Shown: in pieces, positions 1-11,582 of the stretch
How the letters are laid out: the number at the start of each line of letters is the position of its first letter
How positions within the stretch are numbered: position 1 is the stretch's first letter
DNA from: Anopheles merus
Lineage: Eukaryota > Arthropoda > Insecta > Diptera > Culicidae
Direction: 5' to 3'
DNA length: 64,000 nucleotides
Assembly: GCF_017562075.2 (NCBI RefSeq)
Contig: NC_054084.1
Coordinates: forward strand, 14,894,798 to 14,958,797
Translations under genes and position numbers: made by a program
Notes under the pieces: generated by a model
Database searches by the model: none
The model's input: only the letters and a program-made list of their open reading frames with translations
Told to the model about the DNA's origin: nothing

Positions 1-326
1 CCGCCGCAAACGAACAAATCTTATTTACACATTTTATTTACGGTTCCCTCTGAGACTGTGCACACTGTGTGCCTGTGCCTTACAACCGTCGTCTCGCTTT
101 CGGGCTTGTCTAAAGACTTTATGAACTCGTCTGCACAGGGAACGAGTTGAGCAATAACGGCAAGCTGGGGAGGCCTCTCCATTACTCCCGACGAGGTTTA
201 GGCTAAAGACCCAACCTAAAGAGCGAACAATAGCCGTCGTCCTCCTGCCGGTGGAGCAGCAGTGGCAGCCATAAGAAGCAGCCAAACCACATCGAAGCAG
301 TTACTAAATAAACGCTTCGCGCGCGC
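1..326 (-). other. Putative 3' untranslated region with poly(A) signal
   Basis: No gene of its own is seen. The minus strand carries AATAAA at 38-33 and a second A-rich AAATAAG nearer the edge, consistent with a transcript end near bases 10-25 for the candidate gene whose stop is at 327. Confidence 0.3.
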
Positions 327-439
327 TCATAGAGAGAGAGGGATGGAAGCAACGTACCGAGATGATGCTGTGTACACGTCCGTACAGAACGGCGCCCGCC
401 GCAGCCCTTTTGGCTGCAGGCTTCGGTACCGGATTAAGC
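327..439 (-). CDS. Candidate terminal coding exon of an unrecognised gene
   Basis: A good splice acceptor (pyrimidine-rich tract ending CATTTAG) precedes 439 on the minus strand. In the frame required by the candidate exon at 979-1036 the sequence is open for 36 codons, reads GLIRYRSLQPKGLRR then APFCTDVYTASSRY, and stops at TGA (329-327). A 3' untranslated region would follow, with AATAAA at 38-33 just before the window edge. I recognise no domain. A second frame, containing AAAGAVLYGRVHS, is also open here, so the frame choice depends on the upstream exon. Position, stop and poly(A) signal are coherent, but the coding evidence is weak for so short a stretch. Confidence 0.33.
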
Positions 440-978
440 CTAAATGAAAATAAAGAATAATGTGACGTGCATGGCCCGGGTTTGGGGGCAGGCTCGGGTG
501 TTACCGCCAGAAGCCCAGCCATGGCTCAGGAGTGGTAGTAGTGGCACGTTCGCTCTCGCCTGTTCGCTTGCTAGACGAAGGAAGCCATTGGAGCACTTTC
601 GCTTCAATCACAACGTCCTCGTCCTGGTCACCATCCCTGCCGTGGCTTTCCCGGTGTTGGAGGGATACACTTTTACCACAGCACAGCACACAACACACAT
701 ACTAAAGTGCACGATTCATCTGCACGATAAACCCACCCAAGCAGCGAGTTAAGCCGCTTTTGCTCGAAACGACGGTGCCCTGTTTCGTTTCATCGCATCT
801 CAATTTCGATCACTCGAACGTTTATCCCTTATCAATTTCCTTGAAGGATTTGCCCGAAACACGGCCTGCGAATCGACCGGGGGTTTGGGATGCGGCAAGG
901 GAGGATAAGTAAGATGATCTTTCGGAGCGGCAGCACACTGGCTCAAAAGCAAACACTTCCCACTGCAGGGAAGCTTAC

Positions 979-1036
979 CTGAGCTTGTCACACTGCCATT
1001 TGGGAAGTTGCCCAACGCCAGGAAGTTGTTAAGAAA
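979..1036 (-). CDS. Candidate internal exon (58 bp)
   Basis: On the minus strand the acceptor CGCTTGTTGCAG and the donor CTCAG|GTAAGC bracket 58 bp. The frame FLNNFLALGNFPNGSVTSS is open, starting in phase 0 and leaving one base that joins the exon ending at 327. A longer version using an acceptor at 1146/1145 (exon 979-1145) is also open in this frame. No family is recognised. Confidence 0.33.
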
Positions 1037-1150
1037 CTGCAACAAGCGTTCGGAACCGAGGGCTTTGGTCGACTTGGTGCCGGAAGCAGGTCGGGATAAT
1101 TGCGTGCCATTTTCTCCCTTTCTTTCACAAAATGGCCAGTGCTTCCTACC

Positions 1151-1178
1151 GTGTGTATGTGTGTGTGTGTGTGTGTGT
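1151..1178. repeat. GT microsatellite
   Basis: A GT run interrupted once. It lies in the putative intron just upstream (minus strand) of the exon candidate at 979-1036. Confidence 0.9.
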
Positions 1179-1326
1179 AGAAATTGGTAATGGGTTTCGG
1201 ATTTTGGTGTGTGCCCGGCAACTTGTGTATGTGAATGTTGTACGCATCATGTACGGCCCATCTAAAGGATCTAAGATGGTGTGGGTTTGGGCGTTTGCAA
1301 GTGACAAGCGTTTACACACAACTCAC

Positions 1327-1384
1327 CTTAACGAACGTCTGCTGCCAGCATGTGTCATGTTCTATTTCTCCCCTGACTGCCCCA
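1327..1384 (-). CDS. Candidate internal exon (58 bp)
   Basis: The acceptor CTTCCTTGTTGGCACAG and donor TTAAG|GTGAGT are both close to consensus. One of three frames is open, reading GAVRGEIEHDTCWQQTFVK. It takes one base from the upstream exon and ends in phase 0, matching the exon at 979-1036. The intron between them would be about 290 bp. No known domain is seen. Confidence 0.35.
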
Positions 1385-1706
1385 CTGTGCCAACAAGGAA
1401 GATTAGCCGGTACCGGTAGTGGTCGTTAGGAAGTTGGAAGCTTCGTGGCTATTTTTTTTCTTCTTACTTCTCGCCGGTTGACGATCTACCGAAAGGTTAC
1501 GTGTGTTTGTGCTGTTTTATTCAAGCTCAACATAACCGACCGACAATGTACCGTGTAACGAGAGATGTTGGATAACTTGTAAATGTGTTTTTGTTGCTAC
1601 CTTCGTTGGGGTTGCAAAATTCAAAGGCATGTTTGGACGTGTCGATTCGCTCGATCGTGTTCGACATGTTCAAGATGAAGAGGGGAGTCTTCAAGGGAAA
1701 ACTTAC

Positions 1707-1793
1707 CCAACTTGCACGTTGGTTGTTGCTAAGAGGTTGTTGGAAAGATTGGTTTGAAGAAGTGTGAAAGGAATTTTGGTTTCATCTCGATAA
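1707..1793 (-). CDS. Candidate internal exon (87 bp)
   Basis: The acceptor CCTCCTTTACTGTAG and the donor GTTGG|GTAAGT bracket 87 bp with only one open frame, YRDETKIPFTLLQTNLSNNL then LATTNVQV. It ends with two codon bases, which fit the single leftover base at the start of the exon at 1327-1384. It starts with one leftover base, so the upstream exon must end in phase 2. The protein family is not recognised. Confidence 0.33.
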
Positions 1794-3591
1794 CTACAGT
1801 AAAGGAGGTGTTAATCCGAATGAGAAGTGGGAATAGGTTGCAAATTATTCGAGTGTATTTGTAATCTTCAGCTCTTTGAATGGTTTAAGAGATGCTTCAT
1901 AAAAAATGCTTTTTAGACTTTCTGAGTGATATGTTCAGCATATTATTACAACATGTTGCGTCTGTGAAATAAACTCTTTAAATTTTATTTGTGAAGCTTT
2001 ACTAAAGGCTCTTTTGTGCTAGCCAATATTCCGTCGCTCACGATCAAACTTCGTTTGTATTCTTCATTCTAAAATCTAACATCAAATCATCAAAAAAAAA
2101 ATAAAGGTTATCACAAAATTGACGATAATGGGCGCTCTTTTCCTTTTCAGATCGTAGGCCCTTTTTGAGATTTCAGCCTGTCAGCTGTTTGCATTGTATA
2201 GCAGTTTTCGAGCAGCTATCCAAATGGGTATAATATACAGGTGGGCTCATCCCAAGGTGTATGTATTTAAAAGGCTGATGTGTATCGCTTGTACTTCTAA
2301 ATGAAGGTTTTAAGATTTTAAGATTTTAAGGTTTAAATTTGGTTATAAAAAAACAGGCAAAATTCCATCACCTTTAATGCACCATGGTTTAAATGCAAAC
2401 ACGATCTTGGTTTGACTTTTTTTCGAGCAGGTACTCGAATCTAATTTAAGGTTTGAGGCTGATATAATCTAAGCTGAAAATCGAAGGCTAGTTTTGTGTG
2501 TGGTTTTGTATGGATAGTATTATAAAAGGCCCCATTATTAGAAATAAATTTGTTGAGCTGTCTCAACATCATAAATGTCATAATTTGACAAAAGATTGTG
2601 GCTTTAAAGACACGCCTAATATCGTAAGCACGGCCATGGTGAAAGCCTCAAACATTGGATTCTGTTGATCCAAAAATCCCAACCACACATCAATTGAGAG
2701 CGTGAGAGATGTTTGAAGGCATTTTATTAGGCATTCTGTGAATCTGATACATCAAGTTGAAATATAGCTATTTCAAACATTTGCTGGATTGTATCGATAA
2801 CAAGCTAGTCCATTTACACCCTTCAATCCCTACCAAAACGATATCTAGCAGCTCGCTGGCACACGCTGGCAAAACAAAACATCTCACGTGCGTTCACACT
2901 GTCAGCGAGTGTCCTGTCAAATCGTCCCCTAAACGAACACCCTTCCACTACCCATTCCGTATCGAGACGTAATGATAAAAAATGAGCTCGTCCTTCAACA
3001 CGTAACAAAATTATCAGTTGACGCGCGTTGACGCGGGTGTTGTCGTTGGTAGCAGCGTAACACGACCATTTTATCAACATTCTTCACGTGATTACGCCTA
3101 GCGATGCCTTACCAACGCAGCTAAGCTGGACCAGAAAACACCCCCCTCCGGGCTGGTTGTTGTGTTTGCCAAGTGGACGCGGTTGGTGTGGTAGAGAAAA
3201 TAAAATATATAAGTATGCCACCGCCCAACACCCTTCATACTAGGGCCGTGCCGCGGGCGGCTCGTCTTTTGGACTCGTCTTCGAATGGCTTCGTTGGAAG
3301 AAGAATCTTCCCATCTCTCCCATCTTCCCAAAAAAAAGGCAGGGCCAGCGACTTAATATATTGCACACCATTCATCACTTGACAATTTAATCCCCGGGGA
3401 TTAGGGTCGAGAGCGCCGAGAAAGTCTGGCCGAAAATGAAGCAAACTGGAGTGTCCCGCCTGAAGAGAGTGAGAGACACGGGCGGGTTTGGAAATAAGAG
3501 ATGGATTAAACCGGAAATGGAGTGTTGTTCACTATCCACGCGCGCCGGTCCATAATCCTTCACACACAGCGTTGAAGTATGACCCAGGAAG

Positions 3592-3593
<2 letters not shown>

Positions 3594-3638
<45 letters not shown>
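3594..3638. repeat. CA microsatellite
   Basis: About 22 uninterrupted AC units, likely length-variable. Confidence 0.97.
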
Positions 3639-3639
<1 letters not shown>

Positions 3640-4463
3640 CAAGGCAAACTGGATGTTCAGTTTGTTTTGCTCCTTTTTTAGGAAAGCAGCCTCCTTTTTT
3701 TCTTTATCTTTTAAAGAAGGAAAATGAAGACCTCGTCAATTAAAACATGATTGAACAGGATCGATTATCTATCTTTGTTGTAAAACAGCCTTCAGCTAGA
3801 AAATTGTTACACAACTTTACTAAGATCTCCGGTGACTGAAATATTTATTTTCCTGTGAAATTTAAATTGTTTCCACTGATGCTCTCAACAAGCCTTCAGC
3901 TACTTTACTAGGTTCGTCCTTCTTTCCCATTTATCGTACTCGTTATTCATTCCCCCTTCTGCTACAGCTAGATTGACAGATTGGCCGGTAAGTTCTCATC
4001 TTACGCCTGTCTGCTTCGGGCAAAACTGATCTTCAACCAAATGTTGACTTTTTACCACATCTTCTGTAGGGTTTCTGTGGTCCAGCCAATCCGGCAGCTG
4101 GGACTGGGCCAAACCATGCATGATGAGAGTGCCTGAAGCGTACAAGCGAGCGATAGAAAATGGTGCTTCTTTTTACAGTTTTTTTTTCTTCATTTTTCTT
4201 CTACTTCCAGCCGCACACGAACATTGGCTTCCTCAACTCTACCGGGAACCGCCATAAATCATCAGCACACTGTCCCACAGCACCGGGTACTACGGGTACT
4301 TTGGCAAAGGATAACGCCAACCCATAAGCCCTCATCGCATACTAGCTTGACTTTCAGCTGGGTTTCAAAACGGGGCTTGGAAAAATTATGACGGAAAATA
4401 AAACCGTGGATCGTGGTGGATATGGCACATGATTTCCTTTCCACCGTGCGTTCGCTCTCTCAC

Positions 4464-4466
<3 letters not shown>

Positions 4467-4498
<32 letters not shown>
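4467..4498. repeat. CT microsatellite
   Basis: About 16 CT units. Confidence 0.95.
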
Positions 4499-4501
<3 letters not shown>

Positions 4502-5601
4502 CTTCTTTCCTTCACTTGAGCAAGAAAAATTGCGGTCCACAATTGGAGTCAAGCTTCCGGGGACACTTGTGCAAGGATGAAGATAGTTAGAAGCTAGTTG
4601 ACTTACATTACTGCTGCTGGCTACTAGCACTTCACTGGATGTACGAACGGAGCGAATGTAGGAATGGTACGTATCTTCTTTTTGGTGAGCCATTATTCAT
4701 CGTTGTAGTTTAGTTTTTCCATGCACTTGTAGGATTGTTAATCTCATATACAATTGGCTTTAAATGCTTAGACAGTTTCAAATGTTTTTGAAATGTTCAA
4801 AAGCTCTTTATTTCCTTTCATTTGTATGTTGTAAGATTGTAAGTAGTAGAGGTACAACTCGTTCAAATGACTGTAGGAAATGTTGTCTATATTTACTAAA
4901 AATATTTATGAAAAAATCCTTATACTAACCCATATAACAATCCAAGCAATAAGTAAAAGTAAGAACTTTAATATACAATGTAATATCATCTTATTTCCAA
5001 TACTGACCTCGATTCATACAGAAAAAGTTGGAAATCAAACATACGGACACATTTCCGCAACGCGTCCCGTACATGACCCTTAAGTAAGATGGGGTAGAAA
5101 ATACTTTCATACCAGAGGTCGCACACCAAACGCACACAATATGTACAACACGAAACCAATCGTAAGCATGAACGACAACAAAAAACATACTTTCCGAAAG
5201 TTCGAGAGAAAAGAAACACCACACACATAAACCGCAAAAACTCGCCCAAGCATGTTGGGGCCCGTTTGGCATAATCAGCCGAGGAAAATCGGCGTACGGA
5301 TTGCGACGCACCGATCGGGACCATTCCCTGCCGGTTTTGCTGTTTATTGGGCGAATGTTTTGCTGCTCTGGTGCGGCGTTCCGCCCGACGGAGTACGATT
5401 GTTTTGTGCGATTTCTTTCACTTTAGTTTTTCCTACTTCTTTTTCTCATTTTTGTTTTTTTTGCTCCCTCCCATAAAGTCTCGCTTTGCGCTTCAGATTC
5501 GTTCATTTAGCAAAAAAAAAGAAGCAGCAAGGACCAGCAACAAACGAAACCACAACAAAAAATAGCCCAAGCTTGCGAAACCATCCGAGCCCGAACCAAT
5601 A

Positions 5602-5718
5602 ATGTGTTGTGGTTTTTGTGGCGCACCGGAATGGTGCAAAACGAGACAAGAACGCGGGTCGATTTCGGCCGAGAAAAACCACATCCGGAAAACATGGCAG
5701 GAACAATACGTGAAAGAC
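5602..5718 (+). CDS. Weak candidate first coding exon
   Basis: An ATG with A at -3 opens 39 codons beginning MCCGFCGAPEWCKTRQERG and ending EQYVKD directly before a consensus donor (GAC|GTGAGT). The preceding 100 bases are A-rich like an insect 5' leader, and a TCAGATT initiator-like motif lies near 5490. The N-terminus has four cysteines in nine residues. No acceptor or continuing exon was found with confidence, and long frames overlap on the other strand, so this may be chance. Confidence 0.2.
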
Positions 5719-5913
5719 GTGAGTGTGATCGGTCGGTCTCGGGTGGATCAGAACAAGGATGATGGGTGGTGGGCGAGTGGAGTGCGGGAAGGCAAAAAAA
5801 GGATATTGCATCAAAGATATAAATCAACATGCGAACTGGCAAACTGGTTGCCGGGTTGGAACAACAACAACAGTGGCTGGGGCGTGAGAAAAGGGGAGCC
5901 AAACAAGGGTTAG

Positions 5914-8900
5914 GTCGTTTCCTTTCACTCTCTGAAGTGAATCTTCTGGCTCTGAGGAGGGGCTGCTTTTTCGCATCGATCGTAAACCCTCCCCGGGTGT
6001 GACGTGAACGTGCAAGCTAATGACCAAATCGCAAGGCCACACACAGTACACACACACACTCCATTGCGCCTGAAGGAGCATCTCAGTTGCTAAGGGAGAT
6101 TTTGTTTTATTACGTTTCGGTAGGTGATAACGTTAACTCCGTCCGTTTATCTCCTGTGTCTTCTTGAGTGTGTATATGTGACGACGGCCTACCGACTGGT
6201 TTTGTATCTTTTCTCGCATCGATGGATTGCGCAAACCGATCGTTCTAGATTGTTATGTGCTACGGGTTTTTTTTTTGCCACGAACCATTTTCCCCAGCCT
6301 GATTGGCTGATTTACGTAACGCACACCCCAGCAGCAGCAGCGGCAACAGTGGCAAAATGAGGCATCACGCATCCGGCGAGCCGTGTTAATTCGGGCCTCG
6401 TGATCCAATCACGTCCGTGGCCTGTGGTTTGCTGCTGATTACGGCTGGTAGCGGGCTCGGAATAGTTCGTAATTTGTATTGTGGTTTGATGTATGGATTT
6501 ATTGATTGTAATGCTTGCTTGTTGTAGCCATGCTATTGGTGCAGTTAACCCGGGAACAGTGTTCTGCTGTTTCTGTGTGTTCAATAGTAGCTTGAAAGAA
6601 GCCGCAGATTCTGCTACTTGAATGCACAAATATTTGGAAGATAAACATCGCAATGTCTCAAAGGCTCATTCGAATCGCTCTGTTTTGATTTAATCAGTCC
6701 TTTTCTAAATTTACAAACTCAATCTCAATTCTTTCGTTAAGAATATTGCAGTTTTTATAAATGCAATCAAAATTCTAATAAGAAATCTGTTAGATAACTA
6801 TTTCTGATAACATGTGCATCTTATAACTTGCGTATAAATCCCAACAGTACAATTTGGTAGTTCATATTAACTAGCGTATCGAGTCATCTCGACGCCAAGT
6901 TCAGGCAGTATTTAAGATAGTTTGAATGGATGGTTTCATGTTTGAGTCTACTTACTCTACTCAATTCAAGCCGAATTTAAAACAAAAGTCTTTTGTTCTC
7001 AACTTACACGCATCTACGGTCAAAATAATCCTCCAATTAGTGTTGGAAATTTTAATGTCTCATTAAAAACTCTAACCTGAGTAGTAAAACCAGCCAATAT
7101 CCTCAAAACCAATAGGATACTAAATAATATAACGTCTCCGGTTTTACTACAACGTAACTGAGCTATCAATCCGACCATCCAAAAGCGTGTGTGAGTGTTT
7201 TTGGGATGTATTCCAAAACATTGCAAACTCCCAAAACCCGATATTCAGCTTAGCTCGCAAACCCCCTGAACTCAAACAAAGTCCAGTATCGCTGGCAAAA
7301 AGGGGGAAAGTGAAAGCTGCCGCTCCACCGTTTAATGTTACGCCAACGTTCTAATCTGTCAATAAAACCTTCGTCCGGAAAAGTTTTGATGGGATTTGGA
7401 TTTGGGCTGCCCGATAGCGAGCGAGCGCGCGCGCCCGGCCCTGCACGCTCCAAAACTTTGTCCATTGCTCTGGCAACGAGTGAAAGTGAGCGATGGCAGA
7501 AATGGGGGCAAGCAAGCGAACGACGGATTTCCCAACGATTGATGGAAGGTTCCTAAAATATGACTTTATCTTAGCCCACCCTTTCCCGGATTTGATTGCG
7601 CCAAGACTACTATAACTCTAAGACAAATTTTAACGACGGACGGGCGGGATTTGGTCCACAACAACCGAGATAGTTTATTTGAGTTTGATACGCATCTCGT
7701 CTACGCCCTCCGGTGGCGGTACCTTTAAAAACAGCCCTCGACTCAGTCACCTTGCAGAAGTGCGTTTTGGATCCAAGTAGAAATAATCCTTTGAGTGCTG
7801 ACATACCCTTCGTGCGTGCGGAAACTGTCCCGAGATTGACTTTGAACCCGGGTGCTAAGATAAACGGAAATATCCGGCCGGTTGTGTTTGCTTAGGGCAG
7901 CAGAAGCGCCAAGGGTTTGTGCTCTGTTTTGCTTGCGCAAACTTATGCCCCACTTGGAATCCGCTTTGTTCCGCGTCTATCCGGGAGATGAAGAAATAAA
8001 CTGTCAAATGAACAAATACACACACACACACATATGGCAAGGTTTGAACCGGTGCCCCTTTTTCTGAAAAGGCTTGCAGTGCACGAGACTACTTCAAAAA
8101 CTCAACGCTCAACACTCACTGAGATAAAAGGAGAGAGTTTTCGCGAATTTCCCCGCAGAAGAAGAAGGGTAGGTCAAGGGAAACAATCGCACTTGTGCAA
8201 GTTGAAGTCTTTATTATTATTGCTTTGTACCACGCCAAGAATGCCATCGGGACGTCTGGACAGGGACAGGGTATACAGTAAGGTACATCGATAGCCAGAG
8301 ATACTCCAGGCAAGCGTACCAGAGAAAGTCAAAGCCAATGTTCCAAGCAATGAAAGCCACTAATGGATCCACTGCAGCGGACATCGAGAGGCGTTTCGTT
8401 TCTACTTCCCTCCCTTTTGGTGCCGGGTGGGGGGAAGCGGTTCGGCTATGATTGTCTGTCAGTTCCGAGCTCGGTATTGCATTCGAGGACATTTCCGTAC
8501 CGATGGGAGAGCAAACAGCACACACACACACAAAAACGAATACCGAAACAAATGGACTGCATTCCTTACCCTCGGTCCTTCCCTGCTTCCACACTCCCGC
8601 ACCGGAGCACGGAAGGGAACGCAACATAACCGCAACAAAATTCGCTTCCCCAAACACACGAGCCGCTGGTGGTGGGTGCGGGAGCAGAAACGGAATAATG
8701 GTTGAAGCAAATGTGCGGATGGCTTCTGCCGATGACTGTCAGCTTTCCGGAACATGGGCCATGCTGGGGGCAGCCTCCCAGCCCCCGCGTTCCGCGTTCG
8801 ACTATGTTTACTCACACGCATCAACGGATTTCGGTTCGGTTTAATTGCTTTGGGATTTTCCGCCCTTTTCCATCCAGTTGGACAATTCATGACCAGGGTA

Positions 8901-9321
8901 GGAGATGGAGGGTAGGCAACAAAAAAAGGAACGTAGAAACGGTGTCGATCCTTTTGCGGTGCGGTGGCCATTTGCGAATGTTTGCTGCGAAAGTACTTGC
9001 TGTATGCGGCTCTGGTGAGGTTGGTCGATTCGAGATGACGTTGCCTTTTGAACCGTGTCTGTGTATGTCTGTGTGGATTCGTTCGGGGGGTTTTTTCCCT
9101 TCATCTAGGTAAAAGCTGGTACTTTTCTCTTTCCTTTTTTCTAGCAAAAGGCACTTTTGAACCAGATTTTGAAAGGAGAAAAAAAAAACCAGACAAAAGT
9201 TAAACAAAAATAACGCTTTGTGGGGACTATTGGCACAACCCTGATTCAAAACGCTCATGCCCGTGCAGCAATAGAAAGCCGCTGCCCTGGAATCATGTTG
9301 GTATTTGAATCCCTTTCCCTT

Positions 9322-9375
<54 letters not shown>

Positions 9376-11133
9376 AATCAGAGAATTGAAGCTGTATTTC
9401 TTTCCGCCCGAGTGCTTCCACAAATGCCACTTGACTCACGTACGACTCGCAGTGCCCGGTTTGCCGGAGCATTCACCGCAAACCGCCCGGCAGTGGCAGT
9501 GGTGGTGTAGCAGTGGTGCATTTCTGGCTGAATAAAGCTTTAAGAATGCAGCTGCACTGGTTTTCCATTGTATGGGGAATTTCCATTGGTGAGGTAAATG
9601 CGGAAAGCGTTTAAGTATTACTTTTTCTCTTCTCTTATGGAAATTAAAATAAAATCAAAACCCATTCACGGTGGCTTGCGAGATTAGACCGGCCCGACAG
9701 TCAAACAGACATTGATTGGGCATACGCTTAGAAAATTGAATGAAAAGCGTTTGGTAGGTTTGCGCGAGATTTATTTGCTGCGTGTATTGATTTATTATGC
9801 AAACATCGTTGACAATTGAAATATTAGGCTTGCTTGCAGGACGAGTAACCATTCTTCCTGTGTGGGTGATTTATTTCAATAAAATTTCATATGAAATTTG
9901 AGCGTACATTTTACTGACGTCTGCAGGCCTCAAACCCGTACAATGTTGCTATTGCTTCAGCCGGTACATGTTGTTTATTATTCTTTTTCGTTTAATCAAA
10001 CACCATAAACGCACTCGCACCCGTAATTGATGACCCTTAATAGAGCCATCAAAGTGGTGGGGACCGTAAAACATGCTTTATTGACCTTTCATTAGATTCA
10101 TTTAACGCCAGGATATGGAGCCTCACGCCCCCACGAAAGCGATCGAATTTTATAGATTTCCTTTCAATTTTCCTTTTCACGGTGGCACCTCACTGTAAAT
10201 GTGAGCGTATTTTTTTTTTACTTTTTTTATTGTTGTGCACATTTCTGCTGCTGTGTTTTTAGAATGGTTTTATTTATTTTGTTTTCCAAAAAAAAAAAAG
10301 GGAAAACAAATTCAGCTCAAAAAAAGGAAGGTGCTGACGTAGAGGCGACTGTTGGTTTTGAGTGTTGGGCCATTTGTTTTTCATGGCCCCTCCTTGGAAG
10401 CGCCACAAAAGCGAGACAAACGGGCTCGCCCAACCCAAATTTCAAGTGTTTTTACACACCCTGAGACTTTTGGTCTGGCTCTGGCTTAGTAAAAAGAGGA
10501 AGACTTTCTTTCACCAAATGGGCTGATTTTTAACGACGTTTGCTATTTGTATTCTACATCTTCACTTATCGTTTGGGTCGGAAGTGGGGCAGAAACACTT
10601 TTACCAGTGCCTAGCAATCCCTCAAACCACGTGATAGCAAGCCGTTTTACGGCCGAAAGTGATGGTATCGTTGAAAACGAGTGATGCTTTTGGAATGGAT
10701 TCCAAAGCTCGTACACACATACAGACGGCTTTGAAACCATTTCGGAAAGCAATCATTACAGCAAAGCAAATCAAGCCGATTTTGGGGCGTGTGTGTGAGT
10801 GAAATGTTTCCATTTACTTCTCATGACGCAAGAGCCCGCAAAACTCGCTCTGTGGGGGAGTTCCTGGGTCACTAATTTATATCGCAATCATTACCAAGTA
10901 GGTATGAAAGGAAGACGCGAACAAAGCACTGAAAGCAACCAGCATTTACGGTCATTAATTATGCGCAGGATAATTTATCAAAAAAAGAAAGAAAAGAAAA
11001 CGACATAAAAGAGATTCGTTTCCGAGGTTTATCGTACTACCCCCGGGGGCGCGTGCATTAGAGGTAAGCGTAACGGAACCATTCGAACGAAGGATTTTCA
11101 CCTGCGCAAAGCACTGGCTCCCCTCCCCGAGCA
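5914..11133. other. Non-coding stretch left of the transposon
   Basis: Mixed composition with an AT-rich part at 6640-7260 and GC-richer parts around 7.3-9.1 kb. The longer frames overlap on both strands and show no protein family. A GT microsatellite lies at 9327-9374. Confidence 0.5.
9327..9374. repeat. GT microsatellite
   Basis: About 24 uninterrupted GT units, one of the longest in the window. Confidence 0.97.
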
Positions 11134-11141
11134 GTCCGGTC
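11134..11141. repeat. Target-site duplication, left copy (GTCCGGTC)
   Basis: Eight bases directly abutting the left terminal repeat, identical to 14967-14974. It marks the exact insertion boundary of the hAT element. Confidence 0.95.
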
Positions 11142-11582
11142 TAGGGTTGGGCAATTCGATTCATTACCATGAACGTGAATTTACCGGTTCTTTCATTAAC
11201 ATGAACTGAGCGTGAATCGCGATTCAATCGTTCACGTCAACTAACCACAGTATGGTAAATCGATCTTATTTCGCGATAGTTTCATATTATGGGTGTTTGT
11301 TAACAGTTTCATATGATAAGCATAACAGTTCTTAGTCACTGAACTAAAAAACTCATGTATTCCTAATTATGTTATTAAGTGATGCATCTATTATGATTAA
11401 GGCAACCAACACATTTTAACACCATTTTGAATTCATTTTTTATATTACAAAAATAACACTTACACCTAGATAATTCAAGTCTTACTTAATTACAAAAAGT
11501 GCATTACAAAACAATTTTTTCATATAACATATAACGCACATGGAGTATACTCCATGTTACAAATTTTGCAACGACGTTTTGA

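Larger units (their letters stand above)
1794..5239. other. Non-coding stretch with microsatellites
   Basis: AT-rich DNA with a short TTTTAAGA-type repeat near 2306-2333, a CA run and a CT run. Isolated splice-like signals occur (for example a plus-strand donor/acceptor pair 3988-4069 spanning 82 bp), but I could not build a coherent gene from them. Confidence 0.5.

Noticed and set aside
3907..4120. Plus-strand pair of short coding pieces around an 82-bp intron (3988-4069)
   Set aside because: Good intron length and sites, but the joined frame is short with no recognisable product.
8459..8971. 170-aa minus-strand open frame and a splice-bounded piece around 8574-8670
   Set aside because: All three frames are open across the piece, so openness says nothing; the protein is not recognisable.
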